Shown one piece after another: positions 9,084-20,557 of a stretch of DNA of 64,000 bases. The notes beneath the pieces were generated by a model. The model saw nothing but the letters and a program-made list of their open reading frames with translations. It searched no databases and was not told the DNA's origin. Position 1 is the first letter of the stretch, and each line of letters begins with the position of its first letter. The position numbers and the translations under genes were made by a program. The DNA lies in the NCBI RefSeq assembly GCF_018687195.1, contig NZ_CP061321.1:1054001-1118000 (forward strand), read 5' to 3'. Source of the DNA: Polynucleobacter sp. MWH-UH2A (GTDB lineage: Bacteria > Pseudomonadota > Gammaproteobacteria > Burkholderiales > Burkholderiaceae).

Positions 9084-10043
9084 ATGAATAGCACCGATCT
9101 GAGCGTACTCAAATCCGCCGTGAACTGGCTTCAAACAGGTCATTCTGTTGCCATTGCAACCGTTGTGCAAACCTGGGGTTCAGCCCCACGCCCTATAGGA
9201 TCATGGCTCGCCATTCGGGATGACGGACAAGTTGCCGGTTCTGTCTCTGGCGGATGCGTGGAAGACGACCTCATTAGCCGCGTACAAACTGAAATTTTGA
9301 CTCGCGATACCCCTGAGATAGTGGTCTATGGTGTAAGCCAAGAGGAAGCGGCGCGCTTTGGCTTGCCTTGTGGTGGCACCTTGCGACTATTGGTTGAGCC
9401 TAAGCCTGAACTTACCATTCTGGAAAAGCTCTTGGAATGCATTAGCTCCCATCAAATTACCAAACGATCCGTCAATATTGCAACAGGCAAATCTACTTTA
9501 GAACCAGGTACGCGTAACGACGAATTTATTTGTAGCGCTACTGAGATGCAAACTACCTATGGACCACGATGGCGCATGGTGATTATTGGCGCCGGCCAAC
9601 TCTCCCAGTACACGGCAGACTTTGCAATCGCCTCTGACTTTGAAGTCATCGTCATCGACCCTCGGGAAGAATATGCCGAGGGTTTAAATCGCTCCGACGT
9701 CACCTTTATTCAAGGTATGCCTGATGATGTCTTGCTTGAGATTGGTGTAGATCCTCACACCGCGGTGGTAGCCCTTACCCATGACCCCAAACTGGATGAT
9801 ATGGCGCTCATGGAAGCTCTCAAATCTTCCGCGTTTTATGTAGGCGCTTTAGGTAGTCGCAAAAATACCCAGAAACGCAAAGAGCGTTTACTAGAATTTG
9901 ACGTTAGTAATGAAGAGGTAGAAAGACTGTATGGCCCTGTCGGACTATCGATTGGGGCGCTCACCCCACCAGAAATTGCTGTTTCTATTCTGGCGGAAGT
10001 GATTGCCGTCAAATACGGTGCCAGCCTACCTAAAAAAGGATAA
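9084..10043 (+). CDS. XdhC/CoxI-family protein
   Basis: Protein of 319 residues. The N-terminal XdhC/CoxI domain has the motifs TWGSAPRPIGS and GSVSGGCVE, whose cysteine is conserved in the family, and the C-terminal Rossmann-like domain starts VIIGAGQLSQ near 172. XdhC proteins bind molybdenum cofactor and help insert its sulfurated form into xanthine dehydrogenase-type enzymes. It fits the MoxR, VWA and MobA-like neighbours as a maturation module. No molybdenum hydroxylase is in the window. Confidence 0.88.
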   Translation: MNSTDLSVLKSAVNWLQTGHSVAIATVVQTWGSAPRPIGSWLAIRDDGQVAGSVSGGCVEDDLISRVQTEILTRDTPEIVVYGVSQEEAARFGLPCGGTLRLLVEPKPELTILEKLLECISSHQITKRSVNIATGKSTLEPGTRNDEFICSATEMQTTYGPRWRMVIIGAGQLSQYTADFAIASDFEVIVIDPREEYAEGLNRSDVTFIQGMPDDVLLEIGVDPHTAVVALTHDPKLDDMALMEALKSSAFYVGALGSRKNTQKRKERLLEFDVSNEEVERLYGPVGLSIGALTPPEIAVSILAEVIAVKYGASLPKKG

Positions 10044-10073
10044 CTTTCTTAGTTAGCTTTCTTAGGCAGCCGA

Positions 10074-12533
10074 TTAATTAGCTTTTAGCTTGCCGTCTTT
10101 CAAGCGTGGCTCAACAAAGTGGCCTTTACGAGCACGATTACCAGCAAACGATTTGAGAGTTTTCGCATCTAAGCTGAGTTCGGTTGGCTTACCAGCACGT
10201 CCTGCACCAGAATAGCTTGCGCCATTTGGGCCTACTGCGATAGCTGATGACATAAATTCTTTATCATCGAGCCCCATCAGAATGACGCCTTTACCGCCTG
10301 TAGGCAAACGCTTTAACTCATCCAATGGGAACACCAGCAACTTCGAGGCAGCTGACAAGCAAGCCACTTGCTTCATGCCCACCTCTACCTTAGCAGCGCC
10401 AAGCGGTGCATCACCAGCAACTTTTGCATCGATGCTAATGAATGACTTGCCCGCCTTATTGCGCGTACTCATGTCAGCTACATTTGCCAAGAATCCATAA
10501 CCTGCTTTTGTGGAAAGCAATACCAAGTCATCAGACTGGCCAGCGTAATAGGCGACCATCTGTGATCCCGCTGCTAGATTGACAAAGCTGGTTAGCGGAG
10601 AGCCATCACCACGCGCACCTGGCAGCTCGCTCACAGGCACTGTGTATACACGGCCATCGCTGCCAAAGCCCTGAATTACGTCGACGGTACGCACTTCAAA
10701 CGTAGCATAGAGAGCATCGCCGGCTTTGAAGCTGAACTGCATTGCATCATGTTCATGACCCTGGCGAACACGCACCCAACCCTTTTGTGAAACGATCACC
10801 GTTACTGGCTCATCTATTACTTTTGTTTCGGCAACGGCGCGCTTGTCTTCCTGTATCAGCGTTCGACGATCATCGCCAAAATCTTTAATATCTGCTTCGA
10901 TCTCTTTGATGATTCGTTTACGTAAAACAGTATCACTCTGTAACAACCCCTCTAAGTCATCACGCTCTGACTTGAGCTCTTTGAGCTCTTGCTCAATCTT
11001 GATACCTTCTAAGCGAGCCAATTGACGCAGGCGGATATCCAAAATATCTTCAGCTTGACGATCGGTAAGCTTGAACTCTTTGATCAAATCGGCTTTTGGT
11101 TCATCGCTGTTGCGAATGATCTTGATGACCTTATCGATATTCAGAAGAACGGTTAATCGCCCTTCTAAGATATGCATCCGGTCTTTAACCTTGCCTAAGC
11201 GGAACTGGGTACGGCGCGTGACGGTAGCCACCCTGAACTCAATCCACTCTGAGATAATTTCTTTCAAGCCCTTTTGGCGTGGACGACCATCATTACCGAT
11301 CATTACCAAATTCATCGGCGCATTAGACTCAAGCGAGGTATGCGCTAACAAAAGATTAATGAACTCATTCACATCAATGTTCTTGCTCTTGGGCTCAAAC
11401 ACCAAACGAACTGGGGCGTCCTTGCTAGACTCATCGCGTACACCATCAAGCACATTCAAAATGGTGGACTTCAGATTATTCTGTTCGGGAGTTAATGTCT
11501 TCTTGCCAACTTTTACCTTTGGATTGGTAATCTCTTCGATTTCTTGCAAGACACGTTGCGAAGATGTTGAAGGTGGCAATTCATTAACGACGATTTGCCA
11601 TTGACCACGCGCTAACTCCTCAATAGACCAACGAGCGCGCACCTTAAGGCTACCCCGTCCAGTCTCATAAATCTGCGCTATCTCTGCTGTAGATGAAATA
11701 ATTTGCCCGCCACCTGGATAGTCAGGCCCTGGCATGATTTCTAGTAAATCAGCAGTAGATAGTTTTGGCGACTTCATCAAAGCAATTGCTGCAGACGCTA
11801 CTTCACGTAAATTGTGTGAAGGAATTTCCGTTGCCATACCCACAGCAATACCAGACGCACCATTTAGCAGAACAAATGGCAAACGCGCAGGCAACAATTT
11901 CGGCTCTTGGAATGAACCATCATAGTTGGGCGCAAAATCTACCGTACCTTCGTCTATTTCACTTAAGAGCAAGCCCGCAATTTTGGTTAAGCGCGCCTCC
12001 GTATAACGCATCGCAGCGGCACCATCACCATCACGTGAACCAAAGTTACCCTGACCATCAATTAGTGGATAGCGTAGAGAAAAGCTTTGAGCCAAGCGTA
12101 CTAATGCATCGTAAGCAGATTGGTCACCATGTGGATGAAACTTACCCAATACATCACCAACTACACGAGCGCTTTTAACAGGCTTAGCATCAGCGCGCAG
12201 ACCCATCTCATTCATCGAGAACAGAATGCGGCGCTGAACTGGTTTTTGACCGTCAGCAACTTCTGGTAACGCGCGGCCTTTGACAACACTAATCGCGTAA
12301 TCCAGATAAGCTCGCTCGGCATACACTGCCAGCGTCAGGCTGTCTTTGTTGTCCTCATTTAAGTCCATTGTCTTGGAATCATGAGGGTCTTTGGGTCCAT
12401 TAGAACCACTAGAGGATGTAGCCACCTTAGGCGATTCATCGATTTCAACAACATCCATCTCTTCGATGGCGTTAGTAAATAAATCTGCCTGTTGATCAGG
12501 CTTATTCTTGCCTGGTGTCTTCTTAGTTGCCAT
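10074..12533 (-). CDS. parC: DNA topoisomerase IV subunit A
   Basis: DNA-cleaving subunit of topoisomerase IV, which decatenates daughter chromosomes. It has 819 residues. After a disordered N-terminal extension of about 60 residues come the winged-helix/tower domains with the active-site tyrosine in AMRYTEARL (Tyr177), then the coiled coil and a C-terminal beta-pinwheel. The lack of a GyrA-box and the pairing with parE identify it as ParC. In the quinolone-resistance region [10 protein letters not shown], Gln138 stands where E. coli has Ser80. Its ATG overlaps the parE stop (TAATG), so the two are translationally coupled. Confidence 0.95.
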   Translation of the reverse strand: MATKKTPGKNKPDQQADLFTNAIEEMDVVEIDESPKVATSSSGSNGPKDPHDSKTMDLNEDNKDSLTLAVYAERAYLDYAISVVKGRALPEVADGQKPVQRRILFSMNEMGLRADAKPVKSARVVGDVLGKFHPHGDQSAYDALVRLAQSFSLRYPLIDGQGNFGSRDGDGAAAMRYTEARLTKIAGLLLSEIDEGTVDFAPNYDGSFQEPKLLPARLPFVLLNGASGIAVGMATEIPSHNLREVASAAIALMKSPKLSTADLLEIMPGPDYPGGGQIISSTAEIAQIYETGRGSLKVRARWSIEELARGQWQIVVNELPPSTSSQRVLQEIEEITNPKVKVGKKTLTPEQNNLKSTILNVLDGVRDESSKDAPVRLVFEPKSKNIDVNEFINLLLAHTSLESNAPMNLVMIGNDGRPRQKGLKEIISEWIEFRVATVTRRTQFRLGKVKDRMHILEGRLTVLLNIDKVIKIIRNSDEPKADLIKEFKLTDRQAEDILDIRLRQLARLEGIKIEQELKELKSERDDLEGLLQSDTVLRKRIIKEIEADIKDFGDDRRTLIQEDKRAVAETKVIDEPVTVIVSQKGWVRVRQGHEHDAMQFSFKAGDALYATFEVRTVDVIQGFGSDGRVYTVPVSELPGARGDGSPLTSFVNLAAGSQMVAYYAGQSDDLVLLSTKAGYGFLANVADMSTRNKAGKSFISIDAKVAGDAPLGAAKVEVGMKQVACLSAASKLLVFPLDELKRLPTGGKGVILMGLDDKEFMSSAIAVGPNGASYSGAGRAGKPTELSLDAKTLKSFAGNRARKGHFVEPRLKDGKLKAN

Positions 12534-14521
12534 TAGATATCCGCCTCAACTTCATTGCCGCGCTCTTCTAGCCAATCGCGACGCGCACCAGATTCTGATT
12601 TACCCATCAACATATCCATGGTTTTAAATGTCTCGTCTTCCGTCCAAGAGCCTAGAGTTACTGGGAGTAAACGACGCGTATCCGGATTCAATGTGGTGTC
12701 CCACAATTGTTCAGCGCTCATCTCTCCCAGGCCTTTAAAGCGAGAGATTTGCCACGCTGTTTCTTTCACACCGTCCTTACGCAATTTATCCTCAATCGCT
12801 TGAAGCTCGCTGGCATCCAAAGCGTAAATCTTTTGAGCTGGTTTTTTACCTCTAGCAGGTGCATCCACCCTAAACAAGGGCGGCCTCGAAACGTGCACGT
12901 GACCTAAATCGATTAACTTGGGGAAATGTTTATAGAACAAAGTGAGGAGCAAGACCTGGATATGCGCACCATCCACGTCCGCATCAGAAAGAATGCAAAT
13001 CTTGCCATAGCGCAAATTAGATAAATCAGGATTGTCATTGGGACCATGGGGATCCACACCAATAGCAACTGCGATGTCGTGCACCTCGTTATTGGCAAAT
13101 AAACGATCGCGCTCAGCCTCCCAAGTATTTAATACCTTGCCACGCAAAGGCAGAATGGCTTGATATTCTTTATTACGCCCCATCTTGGCAGAACCACCAG
13201 CGGAATCACCCTCTACAAGGAAGATCTCATTTTGAGCAATATCTTCGCTCTCGCAATCAGTTAATTTGCCTGGCAATACCGCCACTCCGGAAGATTTTTT
13301 CTTCTCCACCTTTTGTCCGGCACGTGTACGGGCTTGTGCTTGCTTGATAACCAAATCAGCCAGTTTGCGACCATAGTCGACATGTTGATTGAGCCACAGC
13401 TCAAGTGCTGATTTTGCATAGCCAGACACCAAGCGCACTGCATCACGCGAATTTAATCGCTCTTTAATCTGTCCTTGAAATTGAGGATCTAAAACTTTGG
13501 CAGACAAAATAAATGAGGCGCGAGCAAATACATCTTCAGGCATCAGTTTCACACCCTTTGGTTGCAATGCATGCATCTCAATAAAACCTTTTACCGCATT
13601 AAACAATCCTTCGCGCAGACCACTTTCATGCGTACCGCCAGCGGGCGTTGGAATTAAGTTCACATAACTCTCACGAACAGGGGCACCATCTTCAGTCCAA
13701 GAGACCACCCAAGCCGCGCCCTCACCTTCAGCAAAGGAATCATCTTCACCAGTTCCCGTTGCGTACTGTTCACCTTCAAACGGCGGAATGACTTCTGGGC
13801 CATGACCTGCCTGAGCAATCGCTTCATTAAGATAGCCACGCAAACCTTGAGCGTATTGCCAAGACTGACTCTCACCAGACTTCTCTTGAATGAGGGTGAC
13901 CTTAACACCAGGTAATAGGACCGCCTTCGATCTAAGTAGACGAACCAGATCGGCCATGGGTATAGCAGAGCTATCAAAATATTTGCCATCAGGCCAGGCG
14001 CGTACACGCGTACCGTGAGACTTATCTTCTTTTGTTGCAGGCTTCGATTTGAGCTTTTCAATCACCTTGCCATCAGCAAAGATGAGTGTGGAAACTTGGC
14101 CATCACGCCATACAGTCACTTCAAGACGCTTAGAGAGTGCATTCGTTACAGAAACACCAACACCATGCAAACCGCCTGAGAATGCGTAAGCACCACCAGT
14201 GCCCTTTTCAAATTTACCGCCTGCATGCAATTGGGTAAATACGATTTCTACTACAGGCAACTTTTCGGTGGGGTGAATTCCCACTGGAATTCCGCGACCA
14301 TCATCCTCAACGCTCACACTGCCATCCGTGTGCATGGTCACAATGATTTGTTTGCCGTACCCGCCAAGCGCTTCATCGGAGGCGTTATCCAAGACCTCTT
14401 GAATGATATGAAGGGGATTGTCGGTTCGGGTGTACATTCCAGGCCGCTGACGGACTGGTTCCAGCCCTTTGAGGACCTGAATCGACGATTCGCTGTATTC
14501 GGAAATTTTACGGGTAGCCAT
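12533..14521 (-). CDS. parE: DNA topoisomerase IV subunit B
   Basis: ATPase subunit of topoisomerase IV. It has a GHKL ATP site ([27 protein letters not shown]), a transducer domain and a TOPRIM domain with [13 protein letters not shown] and DADVDGAHI, whose Glu/Asp residues hold Mg2+. The start at 14521 gives [13 protein letters not shown], the usual ParE N-terminus, and about 662 residues; an in-frame ATG at 14590 would add an unlikely 23-residue leader running into the divergent gene. It is upstream of parC and shares one base with it. Confidence 0.95.
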   Translation of the reverse strand: MATRKISEYSESSIQVLKGLEPVRQRPGMYTRTDNPLHIIQEVLDNASDEALGGYGKQIIVTMHTDGSVSVEDDGRGIPVGIHPTEKLPVVEIVFTQLHAGGKFEKGTGGAYAFSGGLHGVGVSVTNALSKRLEVTVWRDGQVSTLIFADGKVIEKLKSKPATKEDKSHGTRVRAWPDGKYFDSSAIPMADLVRLLRSKAVLLPGVKVTLIQEKSGESQSWQYAQGLRGYLNEAIAQAGHGPEVIPPFEGEQYATGTGEDDSFAEGEGAAWVVSWTEDGAPVRESYVNLIPTPAGGTHESGLREGLFNAVKGFIEMHALQPKGVKLMPEDVFARASFILSAKVLDPQFQGQIKERLNSRDAVRLVSGYAKSALELWLNQHVDYGRKLADLVIKQAQARTRAGQKVEKKKSSGVAVLPGKLTDCESEDIAQNEIFLVEGDSAGGSAKMGRNKEYQAILPLRGKVLNTWEAERDRLFANNEVHDIAVAIGVDPHGPNDNPDLSNLRYGKICILSDADVDGAHIQVLLLTLFYKHFPKLIDLGHVHVSRPPLFRVDAPARGKKPAQKIYALDASELQAIEDKLRKDGVKETAWQISRFKGLGEMSAEQLWDTTLNPDTRRLLPVTLGSWTEDETFKTMDMLMGKSESGARRDWLEERGNEVEADI

Positions 14522-14598
14522 GCGCCAAAATTGTAGCCATGTCTGGGATGAGGTCGGATTTTTCTGATATTCCCCTGCTATCCATGCCAAAATTGGGT

Positions 14599-15819
14599 AT
14601 GGGAGCCTTAAGTCATATTCGTGTTTTAGACCTCAGCCGCGTGCTTGCAGGTCCATGGTGCGCTCAGAATCTAGCTGATCTGGGAGCGGATGTCATCAAA
14701 GTGGAGCGCCCAAAGGTGGGTGACGACACTCGGCATTGGGGGCCTCCTTTCGCCAAAGGCCTTAAAGGTCAAGATACCGAAGAATCTGCCTATTTTATTT
14801 GCATCAATCGCAATAAACGCTCAATTACGATCGACATCAGCAAACCTGAAGGTCAAGACATGATTCGTCAGCTAGCCGCTGAGTCCGATGTTGTCATCGA
14901 AAACTATAAGGTGGGCGATCTTGCGAAATACGGCTTGGATTACGAAAGTCTTAAGCAGGTTAAACCGAATCTGATTTATTGCTCCATCACTGGATTTGGT
15001 CAGACCGGCCCCTATGCACATCGACCTGGCTATGACTTCATCATTCAAGGTATGGGCGGCTTCATGAGCGTGACCGGTGAAGCTGAGGATGTTGTGGGGG
15101 CAAGTCCGCAAAAGGCTGGTGTCGCCATCGCCGATATTTTTACTGGCATGTATGCCACCACTGCAATACTAGCTGCCGTAGTGCACCGCGATCACACAGG
15201 CGAAGGTCAATATATTGATATGTCCCTGCTTGATACACAAGTGGCAGTCATGGCCAATGTTTCTAGCGCCTATTTAACTTCAGGTGAAGTTCCGCGCCGC
15301 TGGGGAAATGCTTCACCTATTATTGTTCCCTATCAGACTTTTCCAACCTCAGATGGCTGGATGATTGTTGGTGCAGGCAATGATGGTCAGTTTCGTCACT
15401 TTGTCACTGCTGGTGGTGAAGCCCATCTAGCGGATAACCCGCTTTACCTCACCAATCCTGATCGAGTCTTGCAACGCAAGCAACTAGTTCCTTTGCTTGA
15501 AGCGATGACACGCAAAAAAACAAAAGGGGAATGGATTGCACTGCTAGAAGAAGCCAATGTACCTTGTGGCCCTATCAATAACTTCAAAGAAGTATTTGAG
15601 AACGAACAGGTGATTGCTAGAAAAGTGCAGATTGATGTGCCGCACCCTACTGTTGGAACCATGAAACTAGTAGCAAGTCCGATGAAATTATCTAAAACAC
15701 CTACGGAAGTTCGCATGGCACCACCAACATTAGGACAGCACACCGACGAAATCTTGCATGAGCGTCTTCGCTTAGATGATGCCGCTATCGCTCAACTAAG
15801 AGAAAAAGGAATTATTTAA
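14599..15819 (+). CDS. CaiB/BaiF-type CoA transferase (family III)
   Basis: Family III CoA transferase of about 406 residues, moving CoA between carboxylic acids through a mixed-anhydride mechanism. Typical features are VLDLSRVLAGPWCAQNLADL at the N-terminus, VIKVERP, RNKRSITID and HRPGYDFIIQGMGG. I take the ATG at 14599 because it gives the common N-terminus MGALSHIRVLDLS; ATGs at 14539 and 14584 are in frame but lie in the parE promoter region. It overlaps the next transporter gene by one base (TAATG), suggesting that gene imports the acid substrate. The substrate is unknown. Confidence 0.88.
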   Translation: MGALSHIRVLDLSRVLAGPWCAQNLADLGADVIKVERPKVGDDTRHWGPPFAKGLKGQDTEESAYFICINRNKRSITIDISKPEGQDMIRQLAAESDVVIENYKVGDLAKYGLDYESLKQVKPNLIYCSITGFGQTGPYAHRPGYDFIIQGMGGFMSVTGEAEDVVGASPQKAGVAIADIFTGMYATTAILAAVVHRDHTGEGQYIDMSLLDTQVAVMANVSSAYLTSGEVPRRWGNASPIIVPYQTFPTSDGWMIVGAGNDGQFRHFVTAGGEAHLADNPLYLTNPDRVLQRKQLVPLLEAMTRKKTKGEWIALLEEANVPCGPINNFKEVFENEQVIARKVQIDVPHPTVGTMKLVASPMKLSKTPTEVRMAPPTLGQHTDEILHERLRLDDAAIAQLREKGII

Positions 15820-17048
15820 TGAGCGCAAACCCAAAACCATCCTTGACTATGGCCCAAGTGTTGATCTTTGGCGGATTCATGGTGACGATGTCCATGGGAA
15901 TACGCCATGGCTTTGGGTTATTTAATCTCCCGATCACTATGGCTAACGGTTGGGGTCGCGAAACCTTTGCGCTCACCATTGCACTGCAAAACCTAATCTG
16001 GGGTGCAGTGCAACCTGTTACAGGCGCTCTTGCTGATCGATATGGCGCGTTTAAGATCATGATTGCAGGTGGGGCACTGTATGCATTGGGTTTGATTGGC
16101 ATGGCGATCTCAACAGATGCCCTCAACTTCACACTGGCCGGCGGCTTACTCATTGGTCTTGCACAAACTGCAACCACCTATAGCGTGATTTACGGCATTT
16201 TGGGACGTAACGTTCCCGCAGATAAACGGGTATGGGCGATGGGCATTGCCGCTGCTGCAGGATCATTTGGTCAGTTCTTAATGATTCCGGCTGAGCAAGG
16301 ATTATTAAGTGCATTTGGAGCGCAAGATGCATTATTGATGTTGGCGTTAATGGCCAGCCTGATGATTCCGACAGCCTTTCTATTACGCGAGAAAAATTTT
16401 GTACATCAACATAGCCACGGTGATCAAACCATTAAAGAGGCGCTAAAAGAAGCGGTTAACAATCCTAGTTTTCGTTTACTGACTTTAGGCTATTTTGTTT
16501 GTGGATTTCAGGTGGTCTTTATTGCGGTTCACCTTGCACCCTATCTGAAAGATCTTTCTTCTATTTATCCAGCAGTGGGTGCTCCCGCAGTGGCTACCAC
16601 TGCCCTAGCCCTCATTGGCCTCTTTAATATCTTTGGAACCTATAGTGCTGGCATTTTGGGGCAACGATTTCCAAAGCGGTACCTGTTATCGAGCATTTAT
16701 CTCGGGCGCGCCATTGCAATTGCTGGATTTATATTATTGCCGCTGAGCCCTGCAACAACATACATATTTGCCGCAATCATGGGATTCCTTTGGCTATCTA
16801 CCATTCCACTGACGAATGGCATCGTTGCACAAATCTTTGGAGTCAAATACCTCACCATGCTTTCTGGCTTAGTATTTTTCTCGCACCAACTAGGTAGTTT
16901 TTGTGGAGCCTTTTTAGGTGGTTATTTGTTTGATCACACTGGCTCTTACCTTATCGTTTGGCAACTTGCCATTGGATTGGGAGTTTTTGCATTCTTAGTG
17001 AACCTGCCAGTTAAAGAGCGCGCCATACATCGAGTTGCCAATGCGTAA
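15819..17048 (+). CDS. MFS transporter
   Basis: Inner-membrane secondary transporter of 409 residues with about 12 hydrophobic helices and a cytoplasmic loop around residue 195 (LREKNFVHQHSHGD). It belongs to the oxalate/formate-antiporter-like or monocarboxylate group judging from the GFGLFNLP and DRYGAFKIM loops, though the substrate cannot be named. Start codon and stop of the preceding CoA transferase overlap (TAATG), with AAGGA upstream. The pair probably handles one organic acid. Confidence 0.88.
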   Translation: MSANPKPSLTMAQVLIFGGFMVTMSMGIRHGFGLFNLPITMANGWGRETFALTIALQNLIWGAVQPVTGALADRYGAFKIMIAGGALYALGLIGMAISTDALNFTLAGGLLIGLAQTATTYSVIYGILGRNVPADKRVWAMGIAAAAGSFGQFLMIPAEQGLLSAFGAQDALLMLALMASLMIPTAFLLREKNFVHQHSHGDQTIKEALKEAVNNPSFRLLTLGYFVCGFQVVFIAVHLAPYLKDLSSIYPAVGAPAVATTALALIGLFNIFGTYSAGILGQRFPKRYLLSSIYLGRAIAIAGFILLPLSPATTYIFAAIMGFLWLSTIPLTNGIVAQIFGVKYLTMLSGLVFFSHQLGSFCGAFLGGYLFDHTGSYLIVWQLAIGLGVFAFLVNLPVKERAIHRVANA

Positions 17049-17187
17049 GCTAAGCAATACTTCTTATTGGAAAATCATTGCATATGGTTTTGCACTACTG
17101 ATACTGCTATTAGTATTTTCTGCCTACTATGCCCCCGAAATGATGGTGTCAATTACCAATCAGGTTTGGGCGCTCTGCGGTTGGTGA
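17041..17187 (+). CDS. Small single-span membrane protein (48 aa)
   Basis: Short frame beginning ATG CGT AAG inside the last eight bases of the MFS gene and ending TGA at 17185-17187. The product has a basic N-terminus (MRKLSNTSYWK), one strongly hydrophobic helix at about 12-30 and the tail YAPEMMVSITNQVWALCGW. The overlap, the membrane-protein composition and the positive-inside start argue for a real gene made by coupled translation, perhaps an accessory peptide of the transporter. I recognise no named family. Confidence 0.6.
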   Translation: MRKLSNTSYWKIIAYGFALLILLLVFSAYYAPEMMVSITNQVWALCGW

Positions 17188-17260
17188 AGGATGCGCGAGA
17201 TTACTTTTATCGGTTAGCATTCCAACTTAATTACCTAGCATACTTTCTATGAGTATGCAT

Positions 17261-17335
17261 CTCGCCGTAGCACAATGGATAGTGCACATGCCTCCTAAGC
17301 GTGGGATACAGGTTCGATTCCTGTCGGCGGGACCA
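17261..17335 (+). tRNA. tRNA-Arg (anticodon CCT)
   Basis: A 75-nt cloverleaf with CCA encoded. The acceptor stem pairs CTCGCCG (17261-17267) with CGGCGGG (17325-17331). The D arm is GCAC/GTGC, the anticodon stem CATGC/GCGTG has loop CTCCTAA giving CCT (17294-17296), and the T arm is ACAGG-TTCGATT-CCTGT. It reads AGG codons. A 7-bp hairpin (17238-17258) lies just upstream. Confidence 0.95.
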
Positions 17336-17571
17336 CTAATTTGTCAGAACTTATCCACAGGCCATGTGGATAAATCCACAAAAGTTTTCGTAAGTCGAGG
17401 ATTTGTATAGAGAGACCTAGCTTGCTTAATTTGTGTGCAGAAGATTCTGCTACAAAATTCAATATCCTTATAAAAGATACTACTAAGGATATTAATCACT
17501 TCTAATAATATTTGTGGTAATAAAGCCTGAAAAAACACTCTATTTTCCGAAGTTCCCTTACACTAAACCGC
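17336..17571. other. Gene-free segment with DnaA boxes and inverted repeats
   Basis: No convincing gene. It holds three clustered DnaA-box sequences near its left end, an imperfect hairpin around GCAGAAGATTCTGC (17437-17450) and a perfect 10-bp inverted repeat AATATCCTTA / TAAGGATATT (17461-17470 and 17484-17493). The right half is very AT-rich. A 64-codon open frame on the reverse strand crosses these repeats and has no family features. Confidence 0.6.
17351..17380. promoter_or_regulatory. Cluster of three DnaA boxes
   Basis: TTATCCACA (17351-17359) is a perfect DnaA box. TGTGGATAA (17365-17373) is a second perfect box in the opposite orientation after a 5-nt gap. AAATCCACA (17372-17380) is a third, weaker box in forward orientation, overlapping the second by two bases. 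The composition is seen directly; DnaA binding is inferred from the consensus. No dnaA, dnaN or origin genes are nearby. Confidence 0.6.
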
Positions 17572-18405
17572 ATGTCCGCTCTCACTACCAGCACCATCGC
17601 AGCCCTTGAAGAAATGCTTCAAAACACCGCAAGGCCTGCCCCTGCGGATTTCATGCCCATCTATTTTTGTCGTGGCAACCAGGAAGACCTCCTGATCGGA
17701 CACCTCAACCCAGACTTCATTCCTCACTTGCAAGAGTTATTTAAAAAACAAGCTGTAAATCTAGCGAGAATGTCACATGATCGACTCTCCATTCAACTGG
17801 GTCGACCAAAAGAATTATCAGCAACACTAAGCCTCTTAGCAAATCATATGCGTCAAGGTGGCTTCATTCCAGGTTGGCGCAATGAAGAATTTGCCTGGGT
17901 CGACCAGAATGGTCATAAATACTTTCGTCTAGAACGTTCCGCATTTAGAACCTTTGGTTTTCGCAGTATGGCTACGCACATTAATGGTTATACAAAAGCT
18001 GACACCATTTGGCTCGGACGACGAAGCGAAAACAAACCCACCGATCCTGGAAAATTAGACAATCTTGCCGCCGGCGGCATTAGCGCCGATGAAACACCAT
18101 GGGTAAGCGCGCGCCGCGAATTATGGGAAGAAGCAGGGGTACCCGAGCAAATTGCAGATGACATTGAGCCCATCGGACGAATTCATATGCGCCGCATGGC
18201 AAATGGACGTGGGTTTCATGATGAACAACTATTTATTTATGATTTAGAGCTTCCGAAGCAATTTATTCCAACCAACCATGATGGTGAGGTCAGCGGTTTT
18301 ATTGAGGTTTCTTATACAGAAGCTGCCGCCCGCATCTTGGCCGATGAATTCACCAGCGATGCCGCCTTTGTCACAGCAGACTTCATTTTGCGACGCAATA
18401 AGTAA
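17572..18405 (+). CDS. DUF4743/Nudix hydrolase, probable thiamine-diphosphate damage control
   Basis: Protein of 277 residues. The N-terminal DUF4743 domain (about 1-125) is followed by a Nudix domain with the complete box GGISADETPWVSARRELWEE (from 168), including the catalytic RELWEE helix. This architecture matches the Tnr3-type/YJR142W family, reported to hydrolyse damaged forms of thiamine diphosphate such as oxo- and oxythiamine diphosphate. It stands directly upstream of the TPP riboswitch and thiC on the same strand, which supports a thiamine role. It lies before the riboswitch, so it is probably transcribed independently of it. Confidence 0.85.
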   Translation: MSALTTSTIAALEEMLQNTARPAPADFMPIYFCRGNQEDLLIGHLNPDFIPHLQELFKKQAVNLARMSHDRLSIQLGRPKELSATLSLLANHMRQGGFIPGWRNEEFAWVDQNGHKYFRLERSAFRTFGFRSMATHINGYTKADTIWLGRRSENKPTDPGKLDNLAAGGISADETPWVSARRELWEEAGVPEQIADDIEPIGRIHMRRMANGRGFHDEQLFIYDLELPKQFIPTNHDGEVSGFIEVSYTEAAARILADEFTSDAAFVTADFILRRNK

Positions 18406-18486
18406 GCTCAGCTAGCGCTAAGTAGGCAATTGACCAGGGTCATATGCCCTGCCGTCTTTTCGTGGTTAAATCTACCCTAAGGATGA

Positions 18487-18572
18487 AACAGGGGTGCCCT
18501 TATAAGCGGATTTTGCTTAGAGGCGCTGAGAGAGACCCTAAAACCCGATCCAGGTAATGCTGGCGTGGGGAG
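18487..18572 (+). ncRNA. TPP riboswitch (THI element)
   Basis: Conserved THI-box blocks appear in order: GGGGTGCC (18491-18498), GCTGAGA (18525-18531), ACCC (18535-18538) and GATCCAGGTAATGCTGGCG (18547-18565), followed by TGGGGAG. These form the pyrimidine- and pyrophosphate-sensing helices of the TPP aptamer. It sits about 55 nt before the thiC start. Thiamine diphosphate binding should lower expression of the downstream thiC-O-S-G-E genes. Confidence 0.95.
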
Positions 18573-18597
18573 TTACATCAGACCGACACCCGGTTTC

Positions 18598-20548
<1,951 letters not shown>

Positions 20549-20557
20549 GCACTTTAG

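Noticed and set aside
11071..12178. Long plus-strand open frames opposite parC (177 and 137 codons)
   Set aside because: The frames mirror conserved ParC codons; composition is Ser/Arg- or His-rich without motifs.
13660..14061. 133-codon frame in parE
   Set aside because: Same-strand shifted frame within the conserved ParE coding sequence; no domain.
17344..17538. 64-codon reverse frame in the gap before the Nudix gene
   Set aside because: It crosses the DnaA boxes and inverted repeats and looks like an accident of AT-rich DNA.
17261..17571. Integration site at tRNA-Arg
   Set aside because: No integrase, no direct repeat of the tRNA 3' end and no mobile genes follow.
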